NCBI GenBank assembly: GCA_031408575.1
Contig: JANNWS010000204.1
Span: forward strand, 1 to 64,000
Origin: Aliitabrizicola sp031408575
Lineage (GTDB): Bacteria; Pseudomonadota; Alphaproteobacteria; Rhodobacterales; Rhodobacteraceae
DNA: 64,000 bases
Direction: 5' to 3'
The notes under the pieces are model-generated. The model was not told the DNA's origin and ran no database searches. It worked only from the letters and a program-made list of their open reading frames with translations. Positions 43,327-51,632 of the stretch are shown one piece after another. The stretch's first letter is position 1. Each line of letters starts with the position of its first letter. A program made the position numbers and the translations under genes.

Positions 43327-45725
43327 GTCTCCTTGGGGATGGGCGCACCGTAGGTCGCAGAGTGAAGCTCGCGCAGGTTGAAGCGGGGGGGCGGGCCTGC
43401 AGTGTCGGGTGCAAAGGTGATCGTTCGGGGGTGACCGGGGATCAGGGCAAAGGCGTTGTCGCTAAAGCGTCCGGGCCGGTCGGATTCAAGGGCGGTGAAG
43501 GGGGCGAGGGTTTGGGCGGCGAGGGTGATGTGCCAGAGGGTGTCGAGGGGCTTGGTAGTGAGTGTCATGCAGGGTGCGGTCAGGTCGTAGGTCTTCCACG
43601 GTTTCGGGGCGTGCAGGTCGTGGCCTTCGATGCCGCCCTCGCCAGTCCAGCGCCAGAAGAGCACCTCGTCCGGGGCAAGATCGGTGGTTTTGACCGTGCC
43701 TACAGTAATCACATCGGTCGTGCCAAGCATTGCGGTGAAGCGCGCCAGCGGGCGCAGGTTGCCCGCCATTGACAGTGCGAAAGTGTCAACTGTGACACCG
43801 CGGGGGGTGCGGGTGTCGTTCACGCCCTTGAGCACAAGTGTATCGCCTTGCGGGATTGCGACGACGGTGACGGGGGCGAAGAAATGGCGCGACATGTGAT
43901 GCAGCAGCTTCCAGTTGCCGCCGTGATCGAGCGAGGACCAAGAGCACACCGGCCATGTGTCGTTGAGTTGCCAGTAAAGTGCGCCCATGCAGTGGGGTTT
44001 CAGGGAACGCCAATGGGTGACTGCGGTCTTGATCGCAAGGCCCTGCTGGACCTGGCTGAGGTAGACGAAATGCTCGAAGTCTACCGGGAACCGGAAATAG
44101 CGGAACATCGTCTCGGCAATGCGGGCGTTGCCGCCTGCATTCTTCTGGTGGCTTTCGATCACCGGGGCGGCGATGTTGAAATCGGCAGGGTCGGCGAAGC
44201 GGCGGATCGCGGTCATCGAGGGGTAGGACTGAAAGCCGAATTCCGAACAGAAGCGGGGCGAGACATCACGGTAATGGTCGAAATCACGGCCCTCGTGCCA
44301 GACCGACCAGAAGTGCATGTCGCCGGCACTGTCATCATGCCAGGCGTCGCCGAAGGACAGCGGGCCGGGCGAGGGGGACGACGGCCACCAGTTGGCGTGG
44401 GGTGCGACGGTGCGCAGGGCCGTCTCGATCGTGCGGTTCAGGCGGTCATAGCTGACAAGGTAGCGGTCGCGGTCTTTGCGGCTTTCGGGAAACCACGTCA
44501 GCGCGCCGATGAGTTCGTTGTCGCCGCACCAGAGCGCGAGGCAGGCATGGTGGTTGAGGCGGGCCACCACGTCGCGCACTTCGGCATCGACCTCGGCAAG
44601 AAAACCGGGTGTGGAGGGGTAGAGGTTGCAGGAAAACATGAAATCCTGCCAGACCATCAGGCCCATCTCGTCGCACAGGTCATAGAACCAGTCCGCCTCA
44701 TACCGCCCGCCGCCCCAGACGCGGATCATGTTCTGGTTGCCGTCCACGGCGGATTGCAGGAGGTGCCTCGTTCTCTCGGGCGTGATGCGGCCTGCCAGCG
44801 CGTCTGCGGGAATCCAGTTGGAGCCTTTGGCAAAGACCATGTGGCCGTTGACGCGGAACCCGAAGGACCGCCCCGCGGCATCATGTTCCGACATCAGATC
44901 AAGCGCGCGCAGGCCGATGCGGCGGGTGGCGGTGGCGGTGCCTGCGGTGACGGTGAGAGTGTGTAGGGTCTGCGGGCCTAGGCCGGAGGGCCACCACAGG
45001 CCGGGCGCATCGATGTGGAAGGTGAGGCGGGCGATGCCGCTGTGGGATTTTGCGGTTTGCGTTTGATCGCAGAAGGTTGCGGTAGTGTCCGTAGAATTGG
45101 TGTGAACATCGACAACAACCGTGACTGCGCCTGCCGCATGGGTCTGGGTGATAAGGAAATCGTCGATCCGGTCGCCTTGGGGTTCCAGTGCGACGCGGCC
45201 ATACAGGCCAAACGGGGCAAGGGCGATGTTCCAGTCCCAGCCGAAGTCGCATTGCACCTTGCGCAGCATGTTGCCGTTTGGGATCGGGCAGTTGTTGGCG
45301 GAATAGGGGATGGGGAAAGGCATGGCCGCCTGCAACACATTGGCGGCGCGGGTGGCGGAGCGGAAGGTGAGGGTGATGTCATTCTCGCCCGCGCGCAGAC
45401 CGGTGGCCGGGACGCGGAAGCGGCGGAAGCTGTTTGCGGCGGTCAGGATCAGGCTTCCGTTAAGGCGGATTTCGGCGACGGTATCGAGGCCGTCAATGGC
45501 GAGCTCTGACGGCGTGCCGTCATGTATGAAGCGGCGCGAGGCGGTCCAGTCTCGGTCGGCCACCCAGCGGATGCCATATTCGTTGCGGCCCCAGTAGGGA
45601 TCGGGGAGCACGCCTGCCGCGTACAGCGCGGTGATTGCATCGCCAGGGATGGCGAAGGGCACGGTGTGGGTGCCGGTTTCGTCGGTGAGGGTCCAGAGGC
45701 CGGAAAGGTCGGTCATATGCGTCAT
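43323..45725 (-). CDS. Glycoside hydrolase family 2, beta-mannosidase-like
   Basis: 800 aa; ATG 45725 is used (another at 45716), with no strong ribosome site for either. There is an N-terminal jelly-roll domain, an immunoglobulin-like domain, then the TIM barrel. The acid/base is Glu404 in WCGDNE and the nucleophile Glu495 in CSEFGFQS, matching the beta-mannosidase subgroup rather than LacZ. There is no signal peptide, so it acts in the cytoplasm on imported oligosaccharides. It lies between a CUT1 importer (243 bp upstream, an interval rich in inverted repeats) and the isomerase/dehydrogenase pair. Beta-mannosidase is the best guess; other beta-glycosides are possible. Confidence 0.88.
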   Translation of the reverse strand: MTHMTDLSGLWTLTDETGTHTVPFAIPGDAITALYAAGVLPDPYWGRNEYGIRWVADRDWTASRRFIHDGTPSELAIDGLDTVAEIRLNGSLILTAANSFRRFRVPATGLRAGENDITLTFRSATRAANVLQAAMPFPIPYSANNCPIPNGNMLRKVQCDFGWDWNIALAPFGLYGRVALEPQGDRIDDFLITQTHAAGAVTVVVDVHTNSTDTTATFCDQTQTAKSHSGIARLTFHIDAPGLWWPSGLGPQTLHTLTVTAGTATATRRIGLRALDLMSEHDAAGRSFGFRVNGHMVFAKGSNWIPADALAGRITPERTRHLLQSAVDGNQNMIRVWGGGRYEADWFYDLCDEMGLMVWQDFMFSCNLYPSTPGFLAEVDAEVRDVVARLNHHACLALWCGDNELIGALTWFPESRKDRDRYLVSYDRLNRTIETALRTVAPHANWWPSSPSPGPLSFGDAWHDDSAGDMHFWSVWHEGRDFDHYRDVSPRFCSEFGFQSYPSMTAIRRFADPADFNIAAPVIESHQKNAGGNARIAETMFRYFRFPVDFEHFVYLSQVQQGLAIKTAVTHWRSLKPHCMGALYWQLNDTWPVCSWSSLDHGGNWKLLHHMSRHFFAPVTVVAIPQGDTLVLKGVNDTRTPRGVTVDTFALSMAGNLRPLARFTAMLGTTDVITVGTVKTTDLAPDEVLFWRWTGEGGIEGHDLHAPKPWKTYDLTAPCMTLTTKPLDTLWHITLAAQTLAPFTALESDRPGRFSDNAFALIPGHPRTITFAPDTAGPPPRFNLRELHSATYGAPIPKET

Positions 45726-45755
45726 GGTTCGTCGTGGGCCCAGAGGACACGGAAG

Positions 45756-45776
45756 CAAAGGTCCAGTGGACCTTTG
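45756..45776. promoter_or_regulatory. 21-bp perfect palindrome just upstream of the GH2 gene
   Basis: CAAAGGTCCA (45756-45765) and TGGACCTTTG (45767-45776) flank a single base, 31 bp before the GH2 start codon on the minus strand. As RNA it would make an 8-bp hairpin near the ribosome site; as DNA it could be an operator. It may also be a dispersed extragenic palindrome. Confidence 0.55.
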
Positions 45777-45843
45777 CCGGGTCCGATTGTCGGAGGGCGC
45801 AAGCCCGCAGGCAATGGGCGTAGTGCAAGGAGCGTAAGGTTGT

Positions 45844-45932
45844 AAATCCGGACGCGCCTGGCTGGGTGGGCGCGGTATCGCGCCTGCCAAGGGGCAGGCA
45901 GGCGCGTCCGGATTTGACGCGTGTCAAATCCG
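45844..45932. repeat. Complex of overlapping inverted repeats between importer ATPase and GH2 genes
   Basis: Long arms AAATCCGGACGCGCCTG (45844-45860) and their exact complement (45899-45915), 17 bp each. Inside are GGCGCG/CGCGCC (45869-45874 with 45879-45884) and, alternatively, GCCTGCC/GGCAGGC (45882-45888 with 45893-45899). Directly beside lies CGGATTTGAC/GTCAAATCCG (45909-45918 with 45923-45932). The arms compete for shared bases. No T-run. Reminiscent of REP/BIME elements or of a processing site that uncouples importer and hydrolase expression. Confidence 0.65.
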
Positions 45933-45968
45933 ACAAGAGAAGGGGAGTGCATCAACAAGGTCAAAATC

Positions 45969-47045
45969 CTAAATCCGCTGTTCCGTGCCTGCGTCGAAGA
46001 TCGACGCCTTGGAAATATCGAGATGCAGGTGAACCTCGGTTCCGGGGTTCAGCCGCCGCTCCACCGGGATGCGGACCGACACCTGCTGCCCGCCGACCAT
46101 CAGCCAGACAAGGCTGTCGGCCCCCATCGGCTCGTCGATCTCGACCATCGCGGGCAGCGAGGTGCCGGGGCGCGGGTCGGTGCCGATCGAGATATGTTCG
46201 GGGCGCAGGCCGAGGATCGCCTTGGAGCGATCGAGGATCGCGCCGCCATCATATCCGGCCAAGTCGATCATTTGCTCGCCAAAGCGAAAGGAGCGCCCCT
46301 GATCCACGGTCGCACCGGGCAGGAAGTTCATCGAGGGCGAGCCGATGAAGCCCGCGACGAACAGGTTGGACGGGCGGTTGTAGATCACCTGCGGCGCGTC
46401 AAGCTGCTGGATGATCCCGCCGCGCATGACGGCGATGCGGTCGGCCAAAGTCAGCGCTTCGATCTGGTCGTGAGTCACATAGACCATCGTGTTGTTCAGC
46501 CGCGAATGCAGGCGCTTGATTTCGACCCGTAGTTCAGATCGCAGTTTCGCATCAAGGTTCGACAGCGGCTCGTCGAACAGGAAAACATCGACATCGCGCA
46601 CCAAGGCGCGGCCGATGGCAACGCGCTGACGCTGGCCGCCCGACAGGGCGCCCGGCTTGCGGTCGAGAAGCGGCTCGATTTGGAGGATGCCTGCGGCGCG
46701 GGCGACGCGGGCGTCAATCTCATCCTTCGGCATCTTGGCGTTCTTCAGGCCGAAGGACAGGTTCCCGCGCACCGTCATCTGGGGGTAAAGCGCGTAGCTT
46801 TGGAACACCATGCCGATGCCACGCTCGGACGGCTCGGCCCAGGTCACGTTCTTGTCCTTGATCCAGATTTGCCCGTCAGAAATGTCCAGCAAACCCGCGA
46901 TGCAGTTCAGGAGCGTGGACTTGCCGCAGCCCGACGGGCCGAGCAGCACGATGAATTCGCCCTCGGCCACATCGAGGTTCATGTTCTTCAGGACCGAAAC
47001 TGCCCCGAAATTCAGCGTCAGGTCCTTGACGGATATGGAATGCAT
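45969..47045 (-). CDS. CUT1 sugar ABC importer ATPase (MalK/UgpC-like)
   Basis: 358 aa with an N-terminal ATPase and a C-terminal OB-fold (TOBE) regulatory domain. Walker A GPSGCGKS (36-43), Q-loop VFQSYALYPQ, signature LSGGQRQRVAIGRAL, Walker B VFLFDEPLSNLDAKL, H-loop YVTHDQIEA. Its start is 4 bp after the MalG-type permease stop. Some MalK-type ATPases serve several importers. Confidence 0.94.
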   Translation of the reverse strand: MHSISVKDLTLNFGAVSVLKNMNLDVAEGEFIVLLGPSGCGKSTLLNCIAGLLDISDGQIWIKDKNVTWAEPSERGIGMVFQSYALYPQMTVRGNLSFGLKNAKMPKDEIDARVARAAGILQIEPLLDRKPGALSGGQRQRVAIGRALVRDVDVFLFDEPLSNLDAKLRSELRVEIKRLHSRLNNTMVYVTHDQIEALTLADRIAVMRGGIIQQLDAPQVIYNRPSNLFVAGFIGSPSMNFLPGATVDQGRSFRFGEQMIDLAGYDGGAILDRSKAILGLRPEHISIGTDPRPGTSLPAMVEIDEPMGADSLVWLMVGGQQVSVRIPVERRLNPGTEVHLHLDISKASIFDAGTEQRI

Positions 47046-47049
47046 GCGT

Positions 47050-48009
47050 TCAGCCTTTGACCGCGCCCGCAGCGATGCCGCGCACGAAAAGTTTGCCGGA
47101 GATGAAGTAGATGGTCAGCGGAACAAGGCCGGTCAGCAGGGTTGCGGCCATGTTGACGTTGTATTCCTTGACCCCCTGCACCGAGTTCACGATGTTGTTC
47201 AACTGCACCGTCATCGGGTAGATGTCGGGTTTGGTGTAGATCACGCCGAACAGGAAATCGTTCCAGATCCCGGTGACTTGCAGGATCATGGCGACGACGA
47301 AGATTGGCAGGCTCATCGGCAGCATGATCTTGAAGAAGATGCTCCAGAAGCCTGCGCCATCGACGCGGGCGGCCTTGAACAACTCCTCCGGCAGCGAGGC
47401 GAAGTAGTTGCGAAAGAGCAGCGTCAGGATCGGCATGCCGAAGATCGTGTGGACGATCACAAGGCCGGACAGAGTGCCGTAGACCTTGATATCGCCCTGA
47501 CCCAGCGCGTTGGAGCCGAAGGTGAGGGCATCACCTATGTTTTTCAGCACCAGCACGATCGGATACAGCATCACCTGATAGGGAATGAAGGCGCCGATCA
47601 TCAGGATGGCGAAGAACAGTTCCGACCCCTTGAACTTCCAGTTCGACAGCGCGTAGCCGTTCACCGACGAGATTGCGATGGACAGGATCAGCGAAGGCAC
47701 CAATATCCAGACCGAGTTGGAAAACCCGCGCGACAGGCCATCGCAGTTGATGCCGGTGCAAGCCTGCGACCAAGCCTTGACCCAGGGCTGGAAGGTGATT
47801 TCCAACGGCGGGGCAAAGATGTTGCCCATGCGGATTTCTGGCATGCCTTTTAGCGAGGTTACGATCATAACGTAAAGCGGCAGCGCATAATACACCGCCA
47901 CCACGATCAGCGTGCCATAAAGCATGATGTTGGCGGGCGCGAAGGTGCGACGTGGTTTTGCGCCGCGCGGGCCAGCGGCAAGGCGGGGCGAGGGGGACAG
48001 GTCAGCCAC
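47050..48009 (-). CDS. CUT1 sugar ABC importer permease (MalG-like)
   Basis: 319 aa, six membrane segments with a cytoplasmic N-terminal tail. The start is GTG 48009, overlapping the MalF-type stop by 8 bp. The EAA motif is ELFKAARVDGAGFWSIFFKIMLP. It pairs with the permease at 48002 to form the transmembrane path of the LacI-controlled importer. Confidence 0.92.
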   Translation of the reverse strand: MADLSPSPRLAAGPRGAKPRRTFAPANIMLYGTLIVVAVYYALPLYVMIVTSLKGMPEIRMGNIFAPPLEITFQPWVKAWSQACTGINCDGLSRGFSNSVWILVPSLILSIAISSVNGYALSNWKFKGSELFFAILMIGAFIPYQVMLYPIVLVLKNIGDALTFGSNALGQGDIKVYGTLSGLVIVHTIFGMPILTLLFRNYFASLPEELFKAARVDGAGFWSIFFKIMLPMSLPIFVVAMILQVTGIWNDFLFGVIYTKPDIYPMTVQLNNIVNSVQGVKEYNVNMAATLLTGLVPLTIYFISGKLFVRGIAAGAVKG

Positions 48010-48946
48010 GCTTTTTGCCTCCGAATTCGATATAGGCCCAGGGGATGAGGATGATGGCGACGGTGACCAGCATCATGGTGGAGGCGGCGAAGCCTTGGGC
48101 CAGGTTCTGGTCCTTGAACATCTTGTCCATGACGTAGAGGGCGGGCATCTGTGACGCCACGCCGGGGCCGCCCGAGGTCTGGGCCACCACCAGGTCATAG
48201 ACCTTGACGATGCCGGAGGCGACGATGACCACGGCTGTGACGATCACCGGGCGGATCATCGGGATCACGATCATGATGTAGGTTTTCCAGACGGGGATGC
48301 CCTCGATCCGGCTGGCCTTCCAGATATCCTCGTCTATCCCGCGGATGCCGGCCAGCATCAGGCACATCACAAGGCCGGTGCCTTGCCAGAGGGCCGCGAT
48401 CAGGATGCCGTAGATGACGATGCTTTCGGTATAGAGCGGGTCGAAGGTGAAGGTTTTCCAGCCCATGTCGCGGACCACCTTCTGCACCCCGAAATCGGGG
48501 TTCAGGATCCATTGCCAGACAAGGCCGGTCACGATGAAGGACAAAGCGAAGGGGTAGAGGATGATGGTGCGGAAGGTGTTCTCGAACCGGATCTTGCGGT
48601 CCAGAAGGGCGGCGAGGGCGAAGCCGATGATCAGGCTGAACACCATCGAACAGACCCCGAAGATCGCAAGGTTCTTGATCGAGACGATCCAGCGGTCGGT
48701 TCCCCACAGTCGGACATATTGATCAAGGCCGACGAAATCGAGCTTGGGCAGTAGTTTGGAGTTGGTGAAGGAATGGACAACCGTCCAGATCGTGCAGCCC
48801 AGAAAGATGACCAGCACTGTGGCGATCATCGGCAGCGACGCGATCTTTGCAGTCAGGTTGCGGAACATCTGGTTTGGGCGCGCAGCACCTGACGCGGCAG
48901 AACGTGCGCCTGGCACAGTGGGCGTGCGGATGTCTGTTTCGGTCAT
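48002..48946 (-). CDS. CUT1 sugar ABC importer permease (MalF-like)
   Basis: 314 aa from ATG 48946, which has GGAGGAAAAA directly ahead; the frame opens earlier but overlaps the hairpin after the binding-protein gene. Six membrane segments. The EAA loop is DIWKASRIEGIPVWKTYIMI then VIPMIRP. The leading cytoplasmic tail of about 30 residues is rich in Pro, Ala and Ser. Confidence 0.92.
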   Translation of the reverse strand: MTETDIRTPTVPGARSAASGAARPNQMFRNLTAKIASLPMIATVLVIFLGCTIWTVVHSFTNSKLLPKLDFVGLDQYVRLWGTDRWIVSIKNLAIFGVCSMVFSLIIGFALAALLDRKIRFENTFRTIILYPFALSFIVTGLVWQWILNPDFGVQKVVRDMGWKTFTFDPLYTESIVIYGILIAALWQGTGLVMCLMLAGIRGIDEDIWKASRIEGIPVWKTYIMIVIPMIRPVIVTAVVIVASGIVKVYDLVVAQTSGGPGVASQMPALYVMDKMFKDQNLAQGFAASTMMLVTVAIILIPWAYIEFGGKKRG

Positions 48947-49007
48947 TTTTTCCTCCGTGCAGCGCCATGATCTTCTCGTTACGGATGGGCCCGAACCGAC
49001 AAGGCAA

Positions 49008-49038
49008 ACGGGCCCGGCCATTGGATGGCCGGGCCCGT
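49008..49038 (-). promoter_or_regulatory. Perfect 13-bp stem-loop after the binding-protein gene
   Basis: ACGGGCCCGGCCA (49008-49020) and TGGCCGGGCCCGT (49026-49038) with a 5-nt loop. On the minus strand it begins 14 bp after the binding-protein stop and is followed only by TTTGCCTTG, so read-through into the permeases is expected. It should leave a receptor-rich short transcript. Confidence 0.75.
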
Positions 49039-49051
49039 CGGGATCATAGGA

Positions 49052-50284
49052 TCATTCCGCAGCGCCGATGATGGCGGCGAGTTCCGCTTGCGCTTCTGCA
49101 CCGGTCATCGTGGTCGAGTTCCAGAATGATACCATCAGGTCTTCCTTCTGGCCGATGGTGTCGGGTGAAAGCACTTGATCGAGGGATGGCAGGATGTTGC
49201 CCGACGCAAGAATCTCAAGACCTTGTTTCATGCAGTCGTTGGCTGCGGCGAGGTCGACATCGCCACGGATCGGCAGCGAACCCTTCTTCAGGTTGAACGC
49301 AACTTGCACCTCTTTGCTGACCAGCACCGAGGCAAGCCGCTTTTGTGCTGCCGTCACCTCGGGGTCCTTGTTCACCGGGAAATAGAAGGCATCTCCGCCG
49401 GTCGATATGATCTTGTTTACCCCGAGGCCCGGCAGGCAGGTGTAGTCTATACCGGCGACCTTGCCAGCCAGGGCAAATTCCCCCTGCGCCCAGTCACCCA
49501 TGATCTGGCCCCCGGCCGCACCGGTGATCACCAGGCTGGTGGCCTGATTCCAGTCTTGCACGTTCGACTTGGCCGCAAGGCCCCGCGCAGCAACGGCGGC
49601 GTCAAACACCTTGGCCATTTCCGGCCCGGTCAATGCCGCCTGATCGCGTTCGACGAATGCCTTGTTGTAAAGATCTTTGCCGCCGACGCCGACGACCAGC
49701 ACATCGAACGCGCCAGATGACTGCCAAGGCTGCTGCCCCATCGCAAGCGGCACGATGCCGGCAGCTTCAAGCGCCGGGCCTGCTGCCACGAATTCATCCC
49801 AGTTCGTTGGAACCGGAAGGCCTGCTTTCTCGAATGCCGCGTTGGAAAGCCAGATCCACTGCCACGAGTGGATGTTCACCGGCGCACAGTAAATCTTGCC
49901 TTCGAAGGTGCAGGCGTCGAGCAGGCTGATCGGGTTGATGATGTCCTTCCAGCCTTCGGCTTCGGCGACGTCAGTCAGATCCTGCAACAGGCCCGCTTCG
50001 ATAAATTCCTTGGCTTGCTGGCCGTGGTTCAACTGAGTGGCGCCCATTGGGTCACCCCCCAGAATGCGGCTGACGATGATTGGGCGAGCGGTGCCGCCGG
50101 AACCTGCAATGGCGCCGTCGACCCACTTGTCGCCGGAGGCGTCAAAGGCTTTGGCCATCTCGGTCACGGCGGCGGCTTCGCCACCGGAAGTCCACCAATG
50201 GGTGACTTCAAGATCGGTTGCGAAGGCAACCGAAGGCAGGGCAACCGAGGCCATGAGCCCCAGCGCCAGTTTCACAGATTTCAT
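49052..50284 (-). CDS. CUT1 carbohydrate-binding protein (periplasmic)
   Basis: 410 aa, extracellular solute-binding family 1. The signal peptide ends AFA before TD (about residue 22). GGGAGGACTACA precedes the ATG. Typical blocks are EVTHWWTSGGEAAAVTEMAK at the N-terminus of the mature protein and PVPTNWDEFVAAGPAL. First gene of the glycoside operon; its promoter is covered by two LacI-type operators. The ligand is probably a beta-linked oligosaccharide cleaved by the GH2 enzyme of the same operon. Confidence 0.92.
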   Translation of the reverse strand: MKSVKLALGLMASVALPSVAFATDLEVTHWWTSGGEAAAVTEMAKAFDASGDKWVDGAIAGSGGTARPIIVSRILGGDPMGATQLNHGQQAKEFIEAGLLQDLTDVAEAEGWKDIINPISLLDACTFEGKIYCAPVNIHSWQWIWLSNAAFEKAGLPVPTNWDEFVAAGPALEAAGIVPLAMGQQPWQSSGAFDVLVVGVGGKDLYNKAFVERDQAALTGPEMAKVFDAAVAARGLAAKSNVQDWNQATSLVITGAAGGQIMGDWAQGEFALAGKVAGIDYTCLPGLGVNKIISTGGDAFYFPVNKDPEVTAAQKRLASVLVSKEVQVAFNLKKGSLPIRGDVDLAAANDCMKQGLEILASGNILPSLDQVLSPDTIGQKEDLMVSFWNSTTMTGAEAQAELAAIIGAAE

Positions 50285-50299
50285 TGTAGTCCTCCCTGA

Positions 50300-50313
50300 C
50301 TATAACGTTATAG
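50300..50313. promoter_or_regulatory. LacI-type operator O1
   Basis: Perfect palindrome CTATAACGTTATAG with the central CG typical of LacI/GalR-family sites, 16 bp before the binding-protein start on the minus strand, where it would block early elongation or initiation. An identical copy lies 21 bp away. Confidence 0.85.
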
Positions 50314-50317
50314 CCCG

Positions 50318-50347
50318 ATCCTATAACGTTATAGTTTTTTGGATCAA
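50318..50347 (-). promoter_or_regulatory. Candidate promoter of the glycoside operon
   Basis: On the minus strand TTGATC (50347-50342) and TAGGAT (50323-50318) are 18 bp apart. The second operator lies between and over these boxes, and the first covers the expected start point, as suits repression. The boxes themselves are only fair matches. Confidence 0.45.
50321..50334. promoter_or_regulatory. LacI-type operator O2
   Basis: Second perfect copy of CTATAACGTTATAG, offset 21 bp (two helical turns) from the first, so two repressor dimers would sit on one face of the DNA. The LacI-family gene is divergent, 253 bp away. Confidence 0.85.
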
Positions 50348-50586
50348 GCCTATCTTTTCACTTGCAGTGCCTGTTTATCGGGCAGTTCAATGGCGACGAT
50401 TCGGTTCGGTAAATGCGCGCGTTGCGATGCTTTTCTCTGAGGTTCGGTCCGCGCCCGCGCGCTTTGTCTGGTCGCGGCAATCCCTTCTGATGCTTGGCCT
50501 TTGCACGGGATCGGCCGCAATGCTAAGGGATATCGGGCGCGGAAAGGTGACGCAGGGTCAGTCGAGCTTGCCGGAAAGGGGGCGGG

Positions 50587-51609
50587 ATGGACGATGCAGA
50601 GAATCAGATGACAGACACCGCCCGCCCTACGCTGAAAACCATTGCCGCCCTGACCGGGCTTTCCATTGCAACCGTGTCGCGCGCGCTGAAAGATGCCCCC
50701 GATATTGGCGAGGAGACCAAGCGGCGCGTGCGCGAGATGGCCGCACGGGTGGGGTATCGGCCCAACCGCGCCGGGGTGCGCCTGCGGACCGGCAAGACCC
50801 ATGTGATCGCCCTTGTCCGGTCGACCGAAGAGGATGTGATGAACCACACCTCGCAGATGATCAACGCAATCTCGACTGCGCTGCGCGGCACGTCGTATCA
50901 CATGATCCTGATGCCCTATTTCCCGGAAGAGGATCTGATGGCCCCGATCCGCTATGTGGTGGAAACCGGGTCTGCCGATGGCGTCATCATCAACCAGACC
51001 ACCCCGGACGATCCGCGCGTGCGCTACATGCACGAGCGCGGCTTTCCCTTTGCCACGCATGGCCGGACCGACATGGGCGTGGAGCATCCCTATTTCGATT
51101 TTGACAACGAGATCTTTGCCCGGATCATCGTGCGCGAAATGGTGGCGCGGGGGCGCCGGTCGCTGGCGCTGGTCGCACCGCCAAAGGGGCAGAGTTATGC
51201 CCAGCACATGATCAAGGGCTTTACCGAAGAGGCGGCACGTCTTGGCGTAGCGGCCCGCGTGATTGACGAGGTCAGCAGCGATACACCGGCCCTGCTGGTC
51301 GAGCGCTTTGCCGAGCGGTGCTTTGCGATGTCAGACGGACCCGACGGCGTGGTGCTGGGGTCTGCCACATCGTCGATGGCGCTGGTGACCGGGGGCGAAG
51401 CCTGCGGGCTGGTGCTGGGCCGGGACTTTGACGTGGGCACGAAGGATTCGATTCATTTCCTGCGGCGCTTTCGGTCGGAAATGCTGGTGGTGCATGAAGA
51501 TGTCGGCCATGCGGGGGATTTTCTGGCCCGCGCGGTGATGGATGCCATCGACAATCGCGCGCCGCATGCGGTGCAGCAATACCTCGATCAGCCTGATACA
51601 ATCGGCTGA
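50587..51609 (+). CDS. LacI-family transcriptional regulator
   Basis: 340 aa. N-terminal helix-turn-helix and hinge: LKTIAALTGLSIATVSRALK, then RVGYRPNRAGVRLRTGKTH. A periplasmic-binding-like ligand domain follows (VVETGSADGVIINQTTP). ATG 50587 follows a G-rich stretch; an in-frame ATG at 50608 is the alternative and would trim seven residues before the HTH. It is divergent from the glycoside operon, whose promoter carries two LacI-type palindromes, so it is almost certainly the local repressor, released by a sugar made or imported by that operon. It is followed after 23 bp by an M24 peptidase gene. Confidence 0.93.
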   Translation: MDDAENQMTDTARPTLKTIAALTGLSIATVSRALKDAPDIGEETKRRVREMAARVGYRPNRAGVRLRTGKTHVIALVRSTEEDVMNHTSQMINAISTALRGTSYHMILMPYFPEEDLMAPIRYVVETGSADGVIINQTTPDDPRVRYMHERGFPFATHGRTDMGVEHPYFDFDNEIFARIIVREMVARGRRSLALVAPPKGQSYAQHMIKGFTEEAARLGVAARVIDEVSSDTPALLVERFAERCFAMSDGPDGVVLGSATSSMALVTGGEACGLVLGRDFDVGTKDSIHFLRRFRSEMLVVHEDVGHAGDFLARAVMDAIDNRAPHAVQQYLDQPDTIG

Positions 51610-51632
51610 CGATCTTTGGAGGAGTGATCTTG

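Larger units (their letters stand above)
50285..50586. other. Divergent control region between glycoside operon and its LacI regulator
   Basis: 302 bp. The left end holds two LacI-type operators and a candidate minus-strand promoter (listed separately). I see no gene in the remaining 240 bp. The regulator's own promoter must be here too, but no clear boxes stand out and no third copy of the operator is present. Confidence 0.7.

Noticed and set aside
41425..43353. 642-codon plus-strand frame over the Gfo/Idh and isomerase genes
   Set aside because: Antisense shadow; the minus-strand genes have clear family motifs and coupled starts.
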